A stretch of 62,063 bases of DNA from Spirochaetales bacterium (GCA_018433865.1 JAHDQJ010000027.1:1-62063), one strand, 5' to 3'; shown: positions 51,960 to 60,781, counted from the stretch's first letter. Notes: generated by a model not told the origin, from the letters alone. A program made the numbers and translations.

Positions 51960-53261
51960 TCAATTTTCGGTGTGAAAGAATTGTGTGAAGGCGGCGTACA
52001 CATACGCATTGTCACGTGTCCCACCGGTCTCCCGGATCGAGTGCATCGCCCACAGCGCGAGCCCAATGTCCACACCTCGCATGTCAGCATGCGTGATGGA
52101 ATCGGCACCGGCGGCGGATCCTCCGGGCGAATCGGCCCGATTGACGTAGTATTGCCAGGGGACCTTCGCTTCCTTGCAAATCTGCTGGAATACTGCGCTC
52201 GACTCACTGTTGGTGGTGAATTTCTGTGCACCACTCGACTTGATGACCACCCCACCGTTCAGCTTGGCTTGGACCACAGGGTCGCTTCGCTCCGGAACGT
52301 TCGGATGCACCGCATGGGACATATCGGCAGAAAGCATGAATGAGCGCTGCAGGGTACGGAAGTAATCCTCCCTATCTCCGCCCAATGCGAGCACGATCCT
52401 CTCGAGGACCGAGGAGAGCATCGGGGAGTCTCCCCCCTGACGGGTCCGGTTTCCGACCTCTTCGCTATCGAGACAACAGATGATCTGGGTCCCCTTGGTC
52501 TTCGAAGCATGCGCGAGCGCACAGACCGAAGCATAGAGCAGTCCGAGATTGTCCAGCTTTTTCGAACTGATGAACTCACGATCGGGCCCGAACACACATC
52601 CGCGCTCAAATTCGGAGGTATACAATTCATAGTCAAGGATTTCTTCTGGCTTGCACCCTATCTGGCGGGCCAACAGGTCAACCAGCTTGAGAGGATGCGA
52701 TCCATCTGTTTGTCCGAGAATCGGAATCATATCCTTCTGGGGATTGAGTTCCACCCCTGAATTGACACTCTTGTTGTGATGGATGCTCAGGTTGGGAATG
52801 TACACTTGCGGATCGGCAAACTCAACCAGCACCTGCTGAGGAGCCAGGGGCGATGTTCCGGCCAGGGAGACCCTGCCGGCCAGGGAGAGGGGACGATCGA
52901 GCCAGGTCGGGAGGATCGGCGACCCGTATACCTCTGCGTTCAGCTTGACGATGCCACCTGCGCCGGTCATTTCGGGATTGGGTTTGATCCGGATGGAGGG
53001 AGAATCGGTATGGGTCTGTATCAATCGGAACCCATCGGTCTCGACCTTCCCTGTCCCCACCGTGAATGCGATCAACGCAGAACCGTTCACCGTCACGAAG
53101 TAGCGTCCTCCCCGTTCGAGATCCCAACGTGCCGACTGGTCAAGTTCGACGAATCCAGCCGTTTGCAGGATTCCGACCGAGGAACGTACGACGTGGAACG
53201 GGCTCGGCGAAGCATGGATGAAATCGATGAGATCCTGTGCTAATGTCAGTGCGTCTTGCAT
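51960..53261 (-). CDS. apeB: M18-family aspartyl aminopeptidase
   Basis: A 433-residue zinc aminopeptidase that removes N-terminal acidic residues from peptides in the cytoplasm. Metal-binding segments are Q-T-H-T-D-S-P (about residue 79-85), C-L-D-S-E-E-V-G-N (about 262-270) and M-S-A-D-M-S-H-A-V-H-P near 310-318. Length and order match the family. AGAGG precedes the ATG at 53261. It begins 17 bases after the OppF-type ATPase gene, tying peptide uptake to peptide breakdown. Confidence 0.92.
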   Translation of the reverse strand: MQDALTLAQDLIDFIHASPSPFHVVRSSVGILQTAGFVELDQSARWDLERGGRYFVTVNGSALIAFTVGTGKVETDGFRLIQTHTDSPSIRIKPNPEMTGAGGIVKLNAEVYGSPILPTWLDRPLSLAGRVSLAGTSPLAPQQVLVEFADPQVYIPNLSIHHNKSVNSGVELNPQKDMIPILGQTDGSHPLKLVDLLARQIGCKPEEILDYELYTSEFERGCVFGPDREFISSKKLDNLGLLYASVCALAHASKTKGTQIICCLDSEEVGNRTRQGGDSPMLSSVLERIVLALGGDREDYFRTLQRSFMLSADMSHAVHPNVPERSDPVVQAKLNGGVVIKSSGAQKFTTNSESSAVFQQICKEAKVPWQYYVNRADSPGGSAAGADSITHADMRGVDIGLALWAMHSIRETGGTRDNAYVYAAFTQFFHTEN

Positions 53262-53278
53262 GGCTTTCCTCTTGTTCT

Positions 53279-54259
53279 TCAGACCATATGGCAAGCACAG
53301 AAGTGCTTGGCGGTCTTCTCCTCGAATATCGGTGCCTCCTCCCGGCAAATCTGTGTTGCCATCGGGCACCGCGGATGAAAGTAACACCCCTTCGGAGGAT
53401 TGATCGGACTGGGAACCTCCCCTTCGAGAGATTGCAGCGGATGCGCTTCGGCGTACACCGGATCGGGTACCGGGATCGCCCTCAGCAAGGCCTGTGTATA
53501 GGGGTGTTGCGGGTGTTCGTAGATTTCGTCACGGTCCGAAAGCTCGACGATCTTCCCCAGGTACATGACCGCCACGCGGTTCGAGATATGGCGGACCATC
53601 GAGAGGTCATGGGCGATGAAGAGATAGGTGAGATTCATCTTCTCCTGCAACTCTTCCATGAGGGTGACGACCTGAGCTTGGACTGAAACGTCCAGCGCGG
53701 AGATCGGCTCGTCGCACACGATGAACTCGGGCTTTACCGCGAGTGCACGTGCGATGCCGATCCGCTGGCGTTGTCCTCCGGAGAATTCATGCGGATACCG
53801 GTTGATGAATCCTGGATTCATGTTGACTTGCATCAAGAGTTCCTTGCTGTAGTCAAGCCGGTCCTGCTTGCTCATCTCCGGGTGGTGGATCAACAGGGGT
53901 TCCGAGATGATGTTCCCGACTGTCAGACGGGGATTCAATGAGGAGTACGGGTCCTGGAAGATGATCTGGATCTTCCGCCGGTACTCGAGCAGCGCATCAT
54001 GTTTCAGTGTAGTGATGTCGACCCCCTGGTAATGGATGGTTCCCGCAGTCGGCTTGTACAGTTGCAGGATGGTCCTTCCGGCAGTCGATTTGCCACACCC
54101 GCTCTCTCCGACGAGTCCCAAGGTCTCTCCTTGATGGATGTCGAAATCAAGTCCGTTTACCGCTTGGACCAGATTTCCCCGCCTGAACAATCCTTTGCCT
54201 ACGATGAAGTGTTTTTTCAAGCCGCGTACTTGTACCAATGTCTGTGCTTCACTCTGCAT
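53279..54259 (-). CDS. Peptide-type ABC importer ATPase (OppF-like)
   Basis: A 326-residue ABC ATPase with Walker A G-E-S-G-C-G-K-S-T near residue 58-66, signature F-S-G-G-Q-R-Q-R-I-G-I-A-R-A near 165 and Walker B F-I-V-C-D-E-P. The C-terminal C-Y-F-H-P-R-C-P-M-A oligopeptide extension (cysteine-rich, 4Fe-4S-like in this family) is present. AAGGAGG fixes ATG 54259, overlapping the preceding gene by 11 bases. Confidence 0.92.
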   Translation of the reverse strand: MQSEAQTLVQVRGLKKHFIVGKGLFRRGNLVQAVNGLDFDIHQGETLGLVGESGCGKSTAGRTILQLYKPTAGTIHYQGVDITTLKHDALLEYRRKIQIIFQDPYSSLNPRLTVGNIISEPLLIHHPEMSKQDRLDYSKELLMQVNMNPGFINRYPHEFSGGQRQRIGIARALAVKPEFIVCDEPISALDVSVQAQVVTLMEELQEKMNLTYLFIAHDLSMVRHISNRVAVMYLGKIVELSDRDEIYEHPQHPYTQALLRAIPVPDPVYAEAHPLQSLEGEVPSPINPPKGCYFHPRCPMATQICREEAPIFEEKTAKHFCACHMV

Positions 54260-55238
54260 GGGTTCCTCCTTCACCGATATTCCAGCAGGCAACCCAGTGT
54301 CCGCTCGTGATCTCATCCAACGGAGGATTCTCCCGGATGCATCGTTCGGTTGCCTTGGGGCACCGCGGTGCGAACGGACAGGCTTCGGTGAGCGTCAGCA
54401 GATTCGGGGGAGCACCCTTGATGGTCTCCAGTTTCTTATGCTGACGATTCTGGATTTTCGGCAATGAGTTCAGCAATCCCAAGGTATAGGGATGCATCCC
54501 ATGTGCGAACAACTCCTTCACGCTACACTTCTCGACGATATAGCCGGAGTACATGACCTGCACGTTCTGGGCGAAATTCGCCACGACACCGAGGTCGTGG
54601 GTGATCCAGATGACCGCCATCTTGAATTGTTGCTGGATTTCCTTGATCAGCTTCATGATCTGGGCCTGGATCGTGACATCGAGTGCCGTTGTCGGCTCAT
54701 CGGCGATCAACAGTTTCGGATTGCATGTCAGTGCCATCGCAATCATCACCCGCTGGCGCATGCCTCCGGAAAGCTGGAAGGCGAAGCCCTCTATCCGCTT
54801 CTCTGCGTTCGGGATTCCCACCAGCTTCAACAGGTCGACGGCCCGCTCATACGCCTGTTGCTTCGTCATGTCGGTATGTTTGAGCATTCCCTCGATCATC
54901 TGCCGCTTGACGGTCAGCACGGGGTTCAAGCTCGTCATGGGATCCTGGAAAATCATCGAGACATCCTTGCCCCGTACCTTGCGGATCTCTTCATCGCTCA
55001 GTTTCAGCAAGTCAATGCCTTGGAACAGCGCCTCGCCACTCTCGATCTTTCCCGGCGGCTGCTGTATCAATTGCATGAGCGAGAGCACTCCCACGCTTTT
55101 TCCACAACCGCTTTCTCCCACGATCGCCAGTATCTCCCCTTCATCGACGGTGTAGGAAATGCCGTTCACTGCCTTCACTACGCCTTCTCGGGTATAGAAC
55201 CGGGTCTTCAAGTCCCTTACTTCCAGTATGTTTGCCAT
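54249..55238 (-). CDS. Peptide-type ABC importer ATPase (OppD-like)
   Basis: A 329-residue ABC ATPase pairing with the OppF-like subunit. Walker A is G-E-S-G-C-G-K-S-V near 39-47, signature L-S-G-G-M-R-Q-R-V-M-I-A near 155 and Walker B L-L-I-A-D-E-P-T-T-A-L-D. The C-terminal C-P-F-A-P-R-C-P oligopeptide-type extension is present. It begins 9 bases after the permease stop. Confidence 0.92.
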   Translation of the reverse strand: MANILEVRDLKTRFYTREGVVKAVNGISYTVDEGEILAIVGESGCGKSVGVLSLMQLIQQPPGKIESGEALFQGIDLLKLSDEEIRKVRGKDVSMIFQDPMTSLNPVLTVKRQMIEGMLKHTDMTKQQAYERAVDLLKLVGIPNAEKRIEGFAFQLSGGMRQRVMIAMALTCNPKLLIADEPTTALDVTIQAQIMKLIKEIQQQFKMAVIWITHDLGVVANFAQNVQVMYSGYIVEKCSVKELFAHGMHPYTLGLLNSLPKIQNRQHKKLETIKGAPPNLLTLTEACPFAPRCPKATERCIRENPPLDEITSGHWVACWNIGEGGTHAE

Positions 55239-55247
55239 GCCTAGTTC

Positions 55248-56147
55248 CTATAAAGTCGGGTCGAGGGCATCTTGGAGACCATCCCCGATGAAGTTGACAC
55301 AGAGGACGGTCAACAAGATAGCCATGCCTGGGAAAACGGTGAGCCAAGGCTGGCTCGCCATGGTCGCCTGACTGTCCATCAACATGTTTCCCCATGTCGG
55401 TGTCGGAGGCGATACGCCCAAGCCGAGAAAGCTCAGCGAGGACTCCGTGATGATCGCATTTCCGACACCCAACGTCGCTCCCACGATGATCGAGTTGGAG
55501 ATGTTCGGCAACACATGCCGCAGGATGATCAAACGATCCTTAGCTCCCAACGCACGTGCAGCAGTGACGTATTCGTTCTCCTTGACCGACAGGATCGCTC
55601 CTCGCACGACACGCGCCGTTTGCATCCAGCTGAACAGGCCGATGATCACCACGATGCCGAATGCCTGTGTATTCGAGTAGCTGCTGATGACAATGATCAG
55701 CGGCAAGGTGGGTATCGAATAGGCAAGATCGGTGAACCGCATCAGCAAGTTGTCGATCCGACCTCCGAAATACCCTGCACTCGAGCCGATCACCGTGCCG
55801 ACGAACGAACCCAGAAGTGCGGCTGTCAGCCCGATGGTGATCGATATCCTCCCACCGAAGAGCAATCGGGTGAGCAGGTCACGACCGAGTGCATCCGTAC
55901 CCAACAGGTGCTTCATCGAAGGAGCACTTCTGATATTGTACAAGTCGATCGCATCGAACTCGTAGGGAGCTATCACCGGGGCCAAGAAACAAAGTGTTGC
56001 AAGCAAGAGGAGAAAGATGGACGCCACCACGGCCAACTTGTGTTGCAAGAACTTTTCCCACATGATCTTCTTGTTCGAACGCAGTTGCACTGCGATGCCT
56101 TCTGCAGCCAGACTCTGCGCTTGGTTGCTTGATACTGTTTCACTCAT
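55248..56147 (-). CDS. Peptide-type ABC importer permease (OppC/DppC-like)
   Basis: A 299-residue permease with an N-terminal helix (about 38-60) and five further helices. The inner-membrane coupling motif R-A-L-G-A-K-D-R-L-I-I-L-R-H-V-L-P-N matches the EAA loop. G-T-D-A-L-G-R-D-L-L-T-R-L-L-F-G-G-R-I-S is the OppC signature. ATG 56147 with GGAG seven bases upstream is preferred over a TTG two codons earlier. Confidence 0.92.
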   Translation of the reverse strand: MSETVSSNQAQSLAAEGIAVQLRSNKKIMWEKFLQHKLAVVASIFLLLLATLCFLAPVIAPYEFDAIDLYNIRSAPSMKHLLGTDALGRDLLTRLLFGGRISITIGLTAALLGSFVGTVIGSSAGYFGGRIDNLLMRFTDLAYSIPTLPLIIVISSYSNTQAFGIVVIIGLFSWMQTARVVRGAILSVKENEYVTAARALGAKDRLIILRHVLPNISNSIIVGATLGVGNAIITESSLSFLGLGVSPPTPTWGNMLMDSQATMASQPWLTVFPGMAILLTVLCVNFIGDGLQDALDPTL

Positions 56148-56164
56148 GTGCAATCTCCGTAACC

Positions 56165-57118
56165 CTATTCATAGGAAATCCTGGGATCCAGCCAGCCATA
56201 GATCACATCAGCGATCAGGTTGAATACCACCACCATCGTCGACCCCATCATCATGATTCCCATGAGCAGCGGATAATCCCGCGCATGCATCGCCTGGATG
56301 AACATCCGGCCGATCCCGGGCCAGCCGAAGATGGTCTCGGTGATCACCGCACCTGAGAAAAGCCGTGCGATGTCCAACGTCATGACCGAGACGACCGGGA
56401 TGCTCGCATTCTTCACCGCGTGTACCGAGATGACGGTGCGCTTTTCGAGTCCCTTGCTATGTGCCGTCCTGATATAATCCTGGTTCAATACACCGAGCAT
56501 CGAGCTACGCATGTACCGGGACCACCCTGCTATGCTGTGCAACGAGAGCACGGTCGCCGGCATGAGAATGTGCTTGAGCTTGTCCATGAACCCTCCGACA
56601 CCGACAGTCATCGTGCCGGCTACCGGAAGCCATTGCAGCTTCACACTGAAAAAATACTGCATCATCAGTCCGAACCAGAACACGGGCATCGCGATAGCGA
56701 TGAAAGATGCTCCCGTGGCCAGGAAATCGAACGTCGAATACTGTTTTACCGCTGAGAACACCCCAAGCGGTATCGCGATGATCGCCGCGACGATGAACGA
56801 CAAGCCCATGAGGCGCAAGGTGTCGGGCATCCGCTCGAGAATCATCATGAGCACCGGCCGTTGTGTCTGGAAACTGATTCCCATGTCCCCGGTGAGCATC
56901 GCTCCGACCCACTTGAAATATTGGATGTAGACCGGTTGGTCCACGCCGAGGCGAGCACGATATGCATCGATCGCCGCAGGGTCGACAAACATGCCCCTGT
57001 CGAGCAAGGTCCCCTCCGGTCCGCCTGGAGCCGCCTGGATTATCGAGAATATCACGACGGATATCGCGAAGAGCAGCGGGATCATTTGCAGGGTACGCCG
57101 AATTACATATTTTAACAT
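56165..57118 (-). CDS. Peptide-type ABC importer permease (OppB/DppB-like)
   Basis: A 317-residue permease with six membrane helices and the typical N-terminus M-L-K-Y-V-I-R-R, the A-P-G-G-P segment and the R-Y-M-R-S-S-M-L-G-V-L-N-Q-D-Y-I-R-T-A-x-S-K-G coupling loop. AAGGACG precedes the ATG. It follows the binding-protein gene by 104 bases that contain a strong hairpin. Confidence 0.93.
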   Translation of the reverse strand: MLKYVIRRTLQMIPLLFAISVVIFSIIQAAPGGPEGTLLDRGMFVDPAAIDAYRARLGVDQPVYIQYFKWVGAMLTGDMGISFQTQRPVLMMILERMPDTLRLMGLSFIVAAIIAIPLGVFSAVKQYSTFDFLATGASFIAIAMPVFWFGLMMQYFFSVKLQWLPVAGTMTVGVGGFMDKLKHILMPATVLSLHSIAGWSRYMRSSMLGVLNQDYIRTAHSKGLEKRTVISVHAVKNASIPVVSVMTLDIARLFSGAVITETIFGWPGIGRMFIQAMHARDYPLLMGIMMMGSTMVVVFNLIADVIYGWLDPRISYE

Positions 57119-57174
57119 TGTCCGTCCTTACGCATGTATCTCTGTAAATTTCTTGCAAGTCAAAAAGCGTACAA

Positions 57175-57202
57175 GATGCCGGAGCAAGATTGCCCCGGCA
57201 TC
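57175..57202 (-). terminator. Intercistronic hairpin between binding-protein and permease genes
   Basis: GATGCCGG (57175-57182) pairs with CCGGCATC (57195-57202); after one A-C mismatch GCAA and TTGC can extend the stem. On the minus strand a TTTTT run follows about 10 bases later. Such hairpins commonly raise binding-protein mRNA relative to permease mRNA. Confidence 0.65.
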
Positions 57203-57222
57203 GTAACAATCAACAGTTCCTC

Positions 57223-58866
57223 TTACTTGAGGTCCCACTCGTACGCGTTCCACCAGTTGCCGAGATTCGTGCCGGAACCGCGGAAATTGACCAGACTGTC
57301 GGAAACCACCCACGGGCTGTCACGATAGTAGAGGTACATCGAGACCACTTCATCAGCAAGAATCTGCTGGGCCCTGTCGAGAAGAGCCTTGCGCTCGTTG
57401 AAATCGAGGGTCTTGTCAGCCTTCAACATCAATTGGTCGAGCTCAGGGTTCCCCATTCCGGTGAAGTTGTTGCTGCCGTTCTTCCCATCACGCGTATGAT
57501 AGTAGTTCGTCAGGCTGGCATCGCTGCTCATGAACCAACCGCCTACCTGTGCATCCCACTGGCTGTTTCTCCAGCGTTCCGACCAAGCGGCTGCCTCGTA
57601 TTCTTTCATCAGCACCTCGATCCCGAGTGCCTTCAGCTGAGCCTGGACAACCTGTGCGATCGCAATCCGGTCCGCACGACCTGAGCGGTTCATGAAGGTG
57701 AATGAGAACTTCACCCCATCTTTGTCAAGGATCCCATCCCCGTTGGTGTCGCGCCAGCCGGCTTCGGCGAGCAACCGCTTTGCCTCTTCCGGATTGTATT
57801 GGGCAGCCTTGATGTTGGGGTTGTGGTAGGCGCTTGTCGGAGGAATCGGGCTGTTCGCAATCTGGACCGTCCCTTCGAGCAGCTGATCGACGATTGCCTT
57901 CCGGTCGATGGCACTGTACAGTGCGCGGCGTACGCGGACATCACTGAACAATTCCGGGCGTCCGCCCTCCTTGGTCACATTCAGATCGATATGATAGAAG
58001 ACGTTCGAGGGAATCATTTCCACGTGCAAGCCCTTCGTGTTGAAGTTCTTGACCTGGGTAGCCTCGATCTGCCCGATGTGATACGCACCCGACTTCATGG
58101 CGTTGAACCGAGCCGTCTGGTCAGGGATGAACTGCCATACCATCTCATCGATCAGAGGATACTGCGGTCCTCTCCAATAGTTGGGGTTGCGGACGATACG
58201 GATGTACTCGCCGGACTTCCACTCTTTGAACATGAAAGGACCGGTACCGATGAACTCAGGTCCGCGGTTGTATGGCTCGTAGCGGGCAATCTCTTCCCAG
58301 CTCAAGTGTCCGAGCACGTGCTTCGGGAGCATGGCCTCGAAGATTCCGGGATAGAAGGTATACAGGTCGTCCCAAGTGAACTTGATCGTGTACTTGTCGA
58401 TGACTTCCGACTTGATGATCTTGTTGTACTCGCTCTGGTTGTAGACCTGCGGGGTGTTGTGCACGAAATCCAGGGTGAACTGCACGTCTTCTGCAGTGAA
58501 CTCGACACCGTCATGCCACATGACGCCTTCATGCAGATGCCAAGTCATGTCGTAGGTACCATCGGCATTCTTGACGACGCCACCATTTTCGAATGTCGGG
58601 ATCTCCTTCGCCAAGACAGGAATGAATTCGTTCTTATCGTTGGTGATGATCAATCCCTCGCTCACGTTATGCTGCAGATCGCATAACATTTGGCTGGTAA
58701 ACGGATTGAACAGATCCAATTCCCTGTCATACGCGATATAGAGGATCTTCTTCCCCCCATCGGCACTCTGTGCTGCACCTGCGTCTTTCTGGCCACCGGC
58801 AAATACCATACCGAAGACACACGTAAGCAACAGAACGGTTGTGAACGCGATTTTCCATGTTTTCAT
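57223..58866 (-). CDS. Peptide-type ABC importer substrate-binding protein (SBP_bac_5)
   Basis: A 547-residue exported binding protein of the oligopeptide/dipeptide/nickel family. Signal peptide about residues 4-23 (V-F-G-M-V-F-A-G-G); no lipobox Cys is visible, so it may be free in the periplasm or cleaved by signal peptidase I. The family pattern W-H-L-H-E-G-V-M-W-H-D-G-V-E-F-T-A-E-D-V is at about 111-130 and R-R-A-L-Y-S-A-I-D-R near 309. AAAGGAGG precedes the ATG. First gene of the long operon; palindromes lie just upstream. Confidence 0.93.
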   Translation of the reverse strand: MKTWKIAFTTVLLLTCVFGMVFAGGQKDAGAAQSADGGKKILYIAYDRELDLFNPFTSQMLCDLQHNVSEGLIITNDKNEFIPVLAKEIPTFENGGVVKNADGTYDMTWHLHEGVMWHDGVEFTAEDVQFTLDFVHNTPQVYNQSEYNKIIKSEVIDKYTIKFTWDDLYTFYPGIFEAMLPKHVLGHLSWEEIARYEPYNRGPEFIGTGPFMFKEWKSGEYIRIVRNPNYWRGPQYPLIDEMVWQFIPDQTARFNAMKSGAYHIGQIEATQVKNFNTKGLHVEMIPSNVFYHIDLNVTKEGGRPELFSDVRVRRALYSAIDRKAIVDQLLEGTVQIANSPIPPTSAYHNPNIKAAQYNPEEAKRLLAEAGWRDTNGDGILDKDGVKFSFTFMNRSGRADRIAIAQVVQAQLKALGIEVLMKEYEAAAWSERWRNSQWDAQVGGWFMSSDASLTNYYHTRDGKNGSNNFTGMGNPELDQLMLKADKTLDFNERKALLDRAQQILADEVVSMYLYYRDSPWVVSDSLVNFRGSGTNLGNWWNAYEWDLK

Positions 58867-58882
58867 ACACGTCCTCCTTTAG

Positions 58883-58897
58883 AATATATCATATATT
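58883..58897. promoter_or_regulatory. Candidate operator, importer promoter proximal
   Basis: AATATAT-C-ATATATT is a perfect 7-1-7 inverted repeat 17 bases before the binding-protein ATG, almost touching the ribosome site. Read on the minus strand it differs in one base of 15 from 45322-45336. Confidence 0.6.
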
Positions 58898-58906
58898 TTG
58901 CATTAG

Positions 58907-58922
58907 ACATCATATATGATGT
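58907..58922. promoter_or_regulatory. Candidate operator, 16-base perfect palindrome
   Basis: ACATCATATATGATGT is a perfect 16-base palindrome ten bases from the preceding site. A TTGTCA on the minus strand about 17 bases upstream could be the -35 of the importer operon, which would put the palindrome on the -10. Confidence 0.6.
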
Positions 58923-59087
58923 GGTGATAGTATAATGACAAGGTCAATATTGCAAGCGAAACCTGCAGAATATTTTCAGAATCATGCATAGATATGCAAA
59001 TTCTATGCAGTCAAGTCGATTTCTCCTTGTCGGAGTGATCTTGGCAGGTGGAAGATGGGTGTGAACTCGGGGAAGGGAAGGTTCTCG

Positions 59088-59158
59088 GGATCTGCGAGTG
59101 CCGGTGAACCGCGACAGGCAGGAGCCTGGAGCCTCCAGCAGGAACCGGCACCCGATCC
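59088..59158. other. GC-rich structured palindromic element of unknown kind
   Basis: Nested inverted repeats: GGATC (59088-59092) with GATCC (59154-59158), GTGCCGGT (59098-59105) with ACCGGCAC (59144-59151), and CTGG/CCAG near 59126-59138. It lies in the 367-base gap between importer and GntR genes. It does not match a riboswitch consensus I know, although the minus-strand GGGTGCCGG start was considered for cobalamin. A structured RNA, an insulator or a dispersed repeat are possible. Confidence 0.4.
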
Positions 59159-59193
59159 AGAGAATTCTCTGTACGATGGAATCTTCAATAGAG

Positions 59194-59211
59194 TACAATT
59201 GTATCATATAC
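59194..59211. promoter_or_regulatory. Candidate autoregulatory operator of the GntR gene
   Basis: TACAATTGTA (59194-59203) is a perfect 10-base palindrome of the kind bound by FadR/FCD-type GntR proteins. It overlaps GTAT-CAT-ATAC (59201-59211), whose minus strand carries the TATATGAT core shared with the other sites. It lies 23 bases before the GntR start codon. Confidence 0.5.
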
Positions 59212-59233
59212 TAGTGGGTCGAGGAGTCAGTGC

Positions 59234-59902
59234 ATGGAAAGGAAGAAATCGATGATCGTACCGGTACGCGAGCAAATATTCAACAGGATCAAAAAGTCGG
59301 TGCTGAGCAACGATTATCAACCGGGGGAGATCATTCCGATCGACAAGATCGCGCGTGAGTTCGGCGTGAGTTCGACACCGATCAGGGAAGCGTTCATCCG
59401 ACTGGAAAGTGCCGGGTTGCTGACCCTCATTCCAAACAAAGGGGCGATGGTCGTCGAAGTCACTCCGAAAGATATCCTGAACATCTGGGAGATGCGCAAG
59501 CTGCTCGAACCGTATGCTGGAAAGCTGACGGCACAACATGACATCGAAGCCGAAATAGCGAAGCTGGAGAAGGATATCACTACTCTACTACATGAAGATT
59601 TCGAACAGGAACTCTATATCGAGACCGACCAGAGTATCCACGAGTTGTTCTTCAAGCATATCCAGAACGACTTGATCATCGAGACATTCCAAAAGCTCAA
59701 CAACATCTCGTTGCGCATGCGCTACCAAGCGGAGAACTTCACCAAACGAAACGAGTCGATCATGCGTCAAGTCTGCAATGAACATCTGCATATCCTCGAA
59801 TGCCTCCGCAGCAAGGACCCCGTACGTATCGAACAGGCCATCTATGACCATTTGGATAATGGTGAGAAACGGACCCTGCAATCGGCGTTGGCCGAAGTGT
59901 GA
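59234..59902 (+). CDS. GntR-family regulator, FCD (FadR) subfamily
   Basis: A 222-residue transcription regulator. The winged helix covers about residues 10-75 (I-D-K-I-A-R-E-F-G-V-S-S-T-P-I-R-E-A-F-I-R-L-E-S-A-G-L-L), followed by an all-helical FCD ligand domain from about 80 to 210 that usually binds an organic acid and metal. It is divergent from the ABC importer operon and the best candidate to sense the imported compound or its product. GAGGAG precedes the ATG. Confidence 0.9.
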   Translation: MERKKSMIVPVREQIFNRIKKSVLSNDYQPGEIIPIDKIAREFGVSSTPIREAFIRLESAGLLTLIPNKGAMVVEVTPKDILNIWEMRKLLEPYAGKLTAQHDIEAEIAKLEKDITTLLHEDFEQELYIETDQSIHELFFKHIQNDLIIETFQKLNNISLRMRYQAENFTKRNESIMRQVCNEHLHILECLRSKDPVRIEQAIYDHLDNGEKRTLQSALAEV

Positions 59903-59970
59903 ACGTTCCGGACCAAAGCACAGATTACGACCGAAGCTGGTGCGATTGACACCACATAGCACCACTCTAT

Positions 59971-60750
59971 ATGCTCAATGACATGAAGGATACATTCTCG
60001 ATCGGCGAATTCAGCAAGCTCTTCGGCATCGACGTGCAGACCCTGCGGTACTACGATTCGATCAGCTTGATGGAACCTGCATATCGGGAACCGAATACCG
60101 GATACCGCTCCTATCGGTTCGACCAAGTCTACCGGTTCGCGCAGATCAGGTACCTCAGGCAATTGGGATGCTCGCTCGACCAGATCCGTGAATATCTTGA
60201 CGGGCGGGACAGGAATACCTCGATGCAGGTGTTGCGAGACCAGTCGGACCAGTTGCGGCGCAAGTGGGAACACTTGGTCCAGATCGACTCGGTCATCCAA
60301 CGGAAAATCGGGTTCATCGAGCACTCGGTCATCGATCTCGACACCACATTCATGGGGGTGAAGAGTTTCGATGAGCGGTACTACATCCCGATCGGCAACG
60401 AGGAATCCCTTTATGCCTCCGAAGAGTTCTACTTCTACCCCACCCTGGTGTTTTACCATGAGGAGGGCAAGCGTTTCGGTTCATACCTGCACGACTGGAC
60501 CGCAGGGGATCTCGCCGCGGATGATCGGCTCACCCCAAGGATCGAGAAGATAGTGGCAGGTGATTTCTTCTGTGCCTATCATGTCGGGCCGTATCACACC
60601 ATGCACGAGACGTTCGAGAGGATGCGATCACATGCCAGAGGACTGAAACTCGGTCCGGTGCCCGTAGATTTCAATATCATCGACCAATTTGTCGAGCGTG
60701 ACAGCAACAAGTACATCACCGAGGTGCAGATTCCCATTCTTGCAAAGTAA
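59971..60750 (+). CDS. MerR-family regulator with effector-binding domain
   Basis: A 259-residue BmrR-like regulator. The N-terminal MerR helix-turn-helix (F-S-I-G-E-F-S-K-L-F-G-I-D-V-Q-T-L-R-Y-Y-D) is at about residues 9-29, a coiled dimerisation helix follows to about 120, and a GyrI-like effector domain covers about 130-258. MerR proteins of this type sense drugs or metabolites. No Shine-Dalgarno is seen before either ATG (59971 or 59983), so the start is uncertain. It follows the GntR gene by 68 bases on the same strand and may be co-transcribed. Confidence 0.85.
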   Translation: MLNDMKDTFSIGEFSKLFGIDVQTLRYYDSISLMEPAYREPNTGYRSYRFDQVYRFAQIRYLRQLGCSLDQIREYLDGRDRNTSMQVLRDQSDQLRRKWEHLVQIDSVIQRKIGFIEHSVIDLDTTFMGVKSFDERYYIPIGNEESLYASEEFYFYPTLVFYHEEGKRFGSYLHDWTAGDLAADDRLTPRIEKIVAGDFFCAYHVGPYHTMHETFERMRSHARGLKLGPVPVDFNIIDQFVERDSNKYITEVQIPILAK

Positions 60751-60781
60751 GCTCCCCGTTCATTCCTCCTATGCAAAAAAG

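Noticed and set aside
59040-59160. Possible cobalamin or TPP riboswitch on either strand
   Set aside because: Only short words such as GGTGCC and GGTGAA match; the rest of the conserved cores is missing and no target gene fits.
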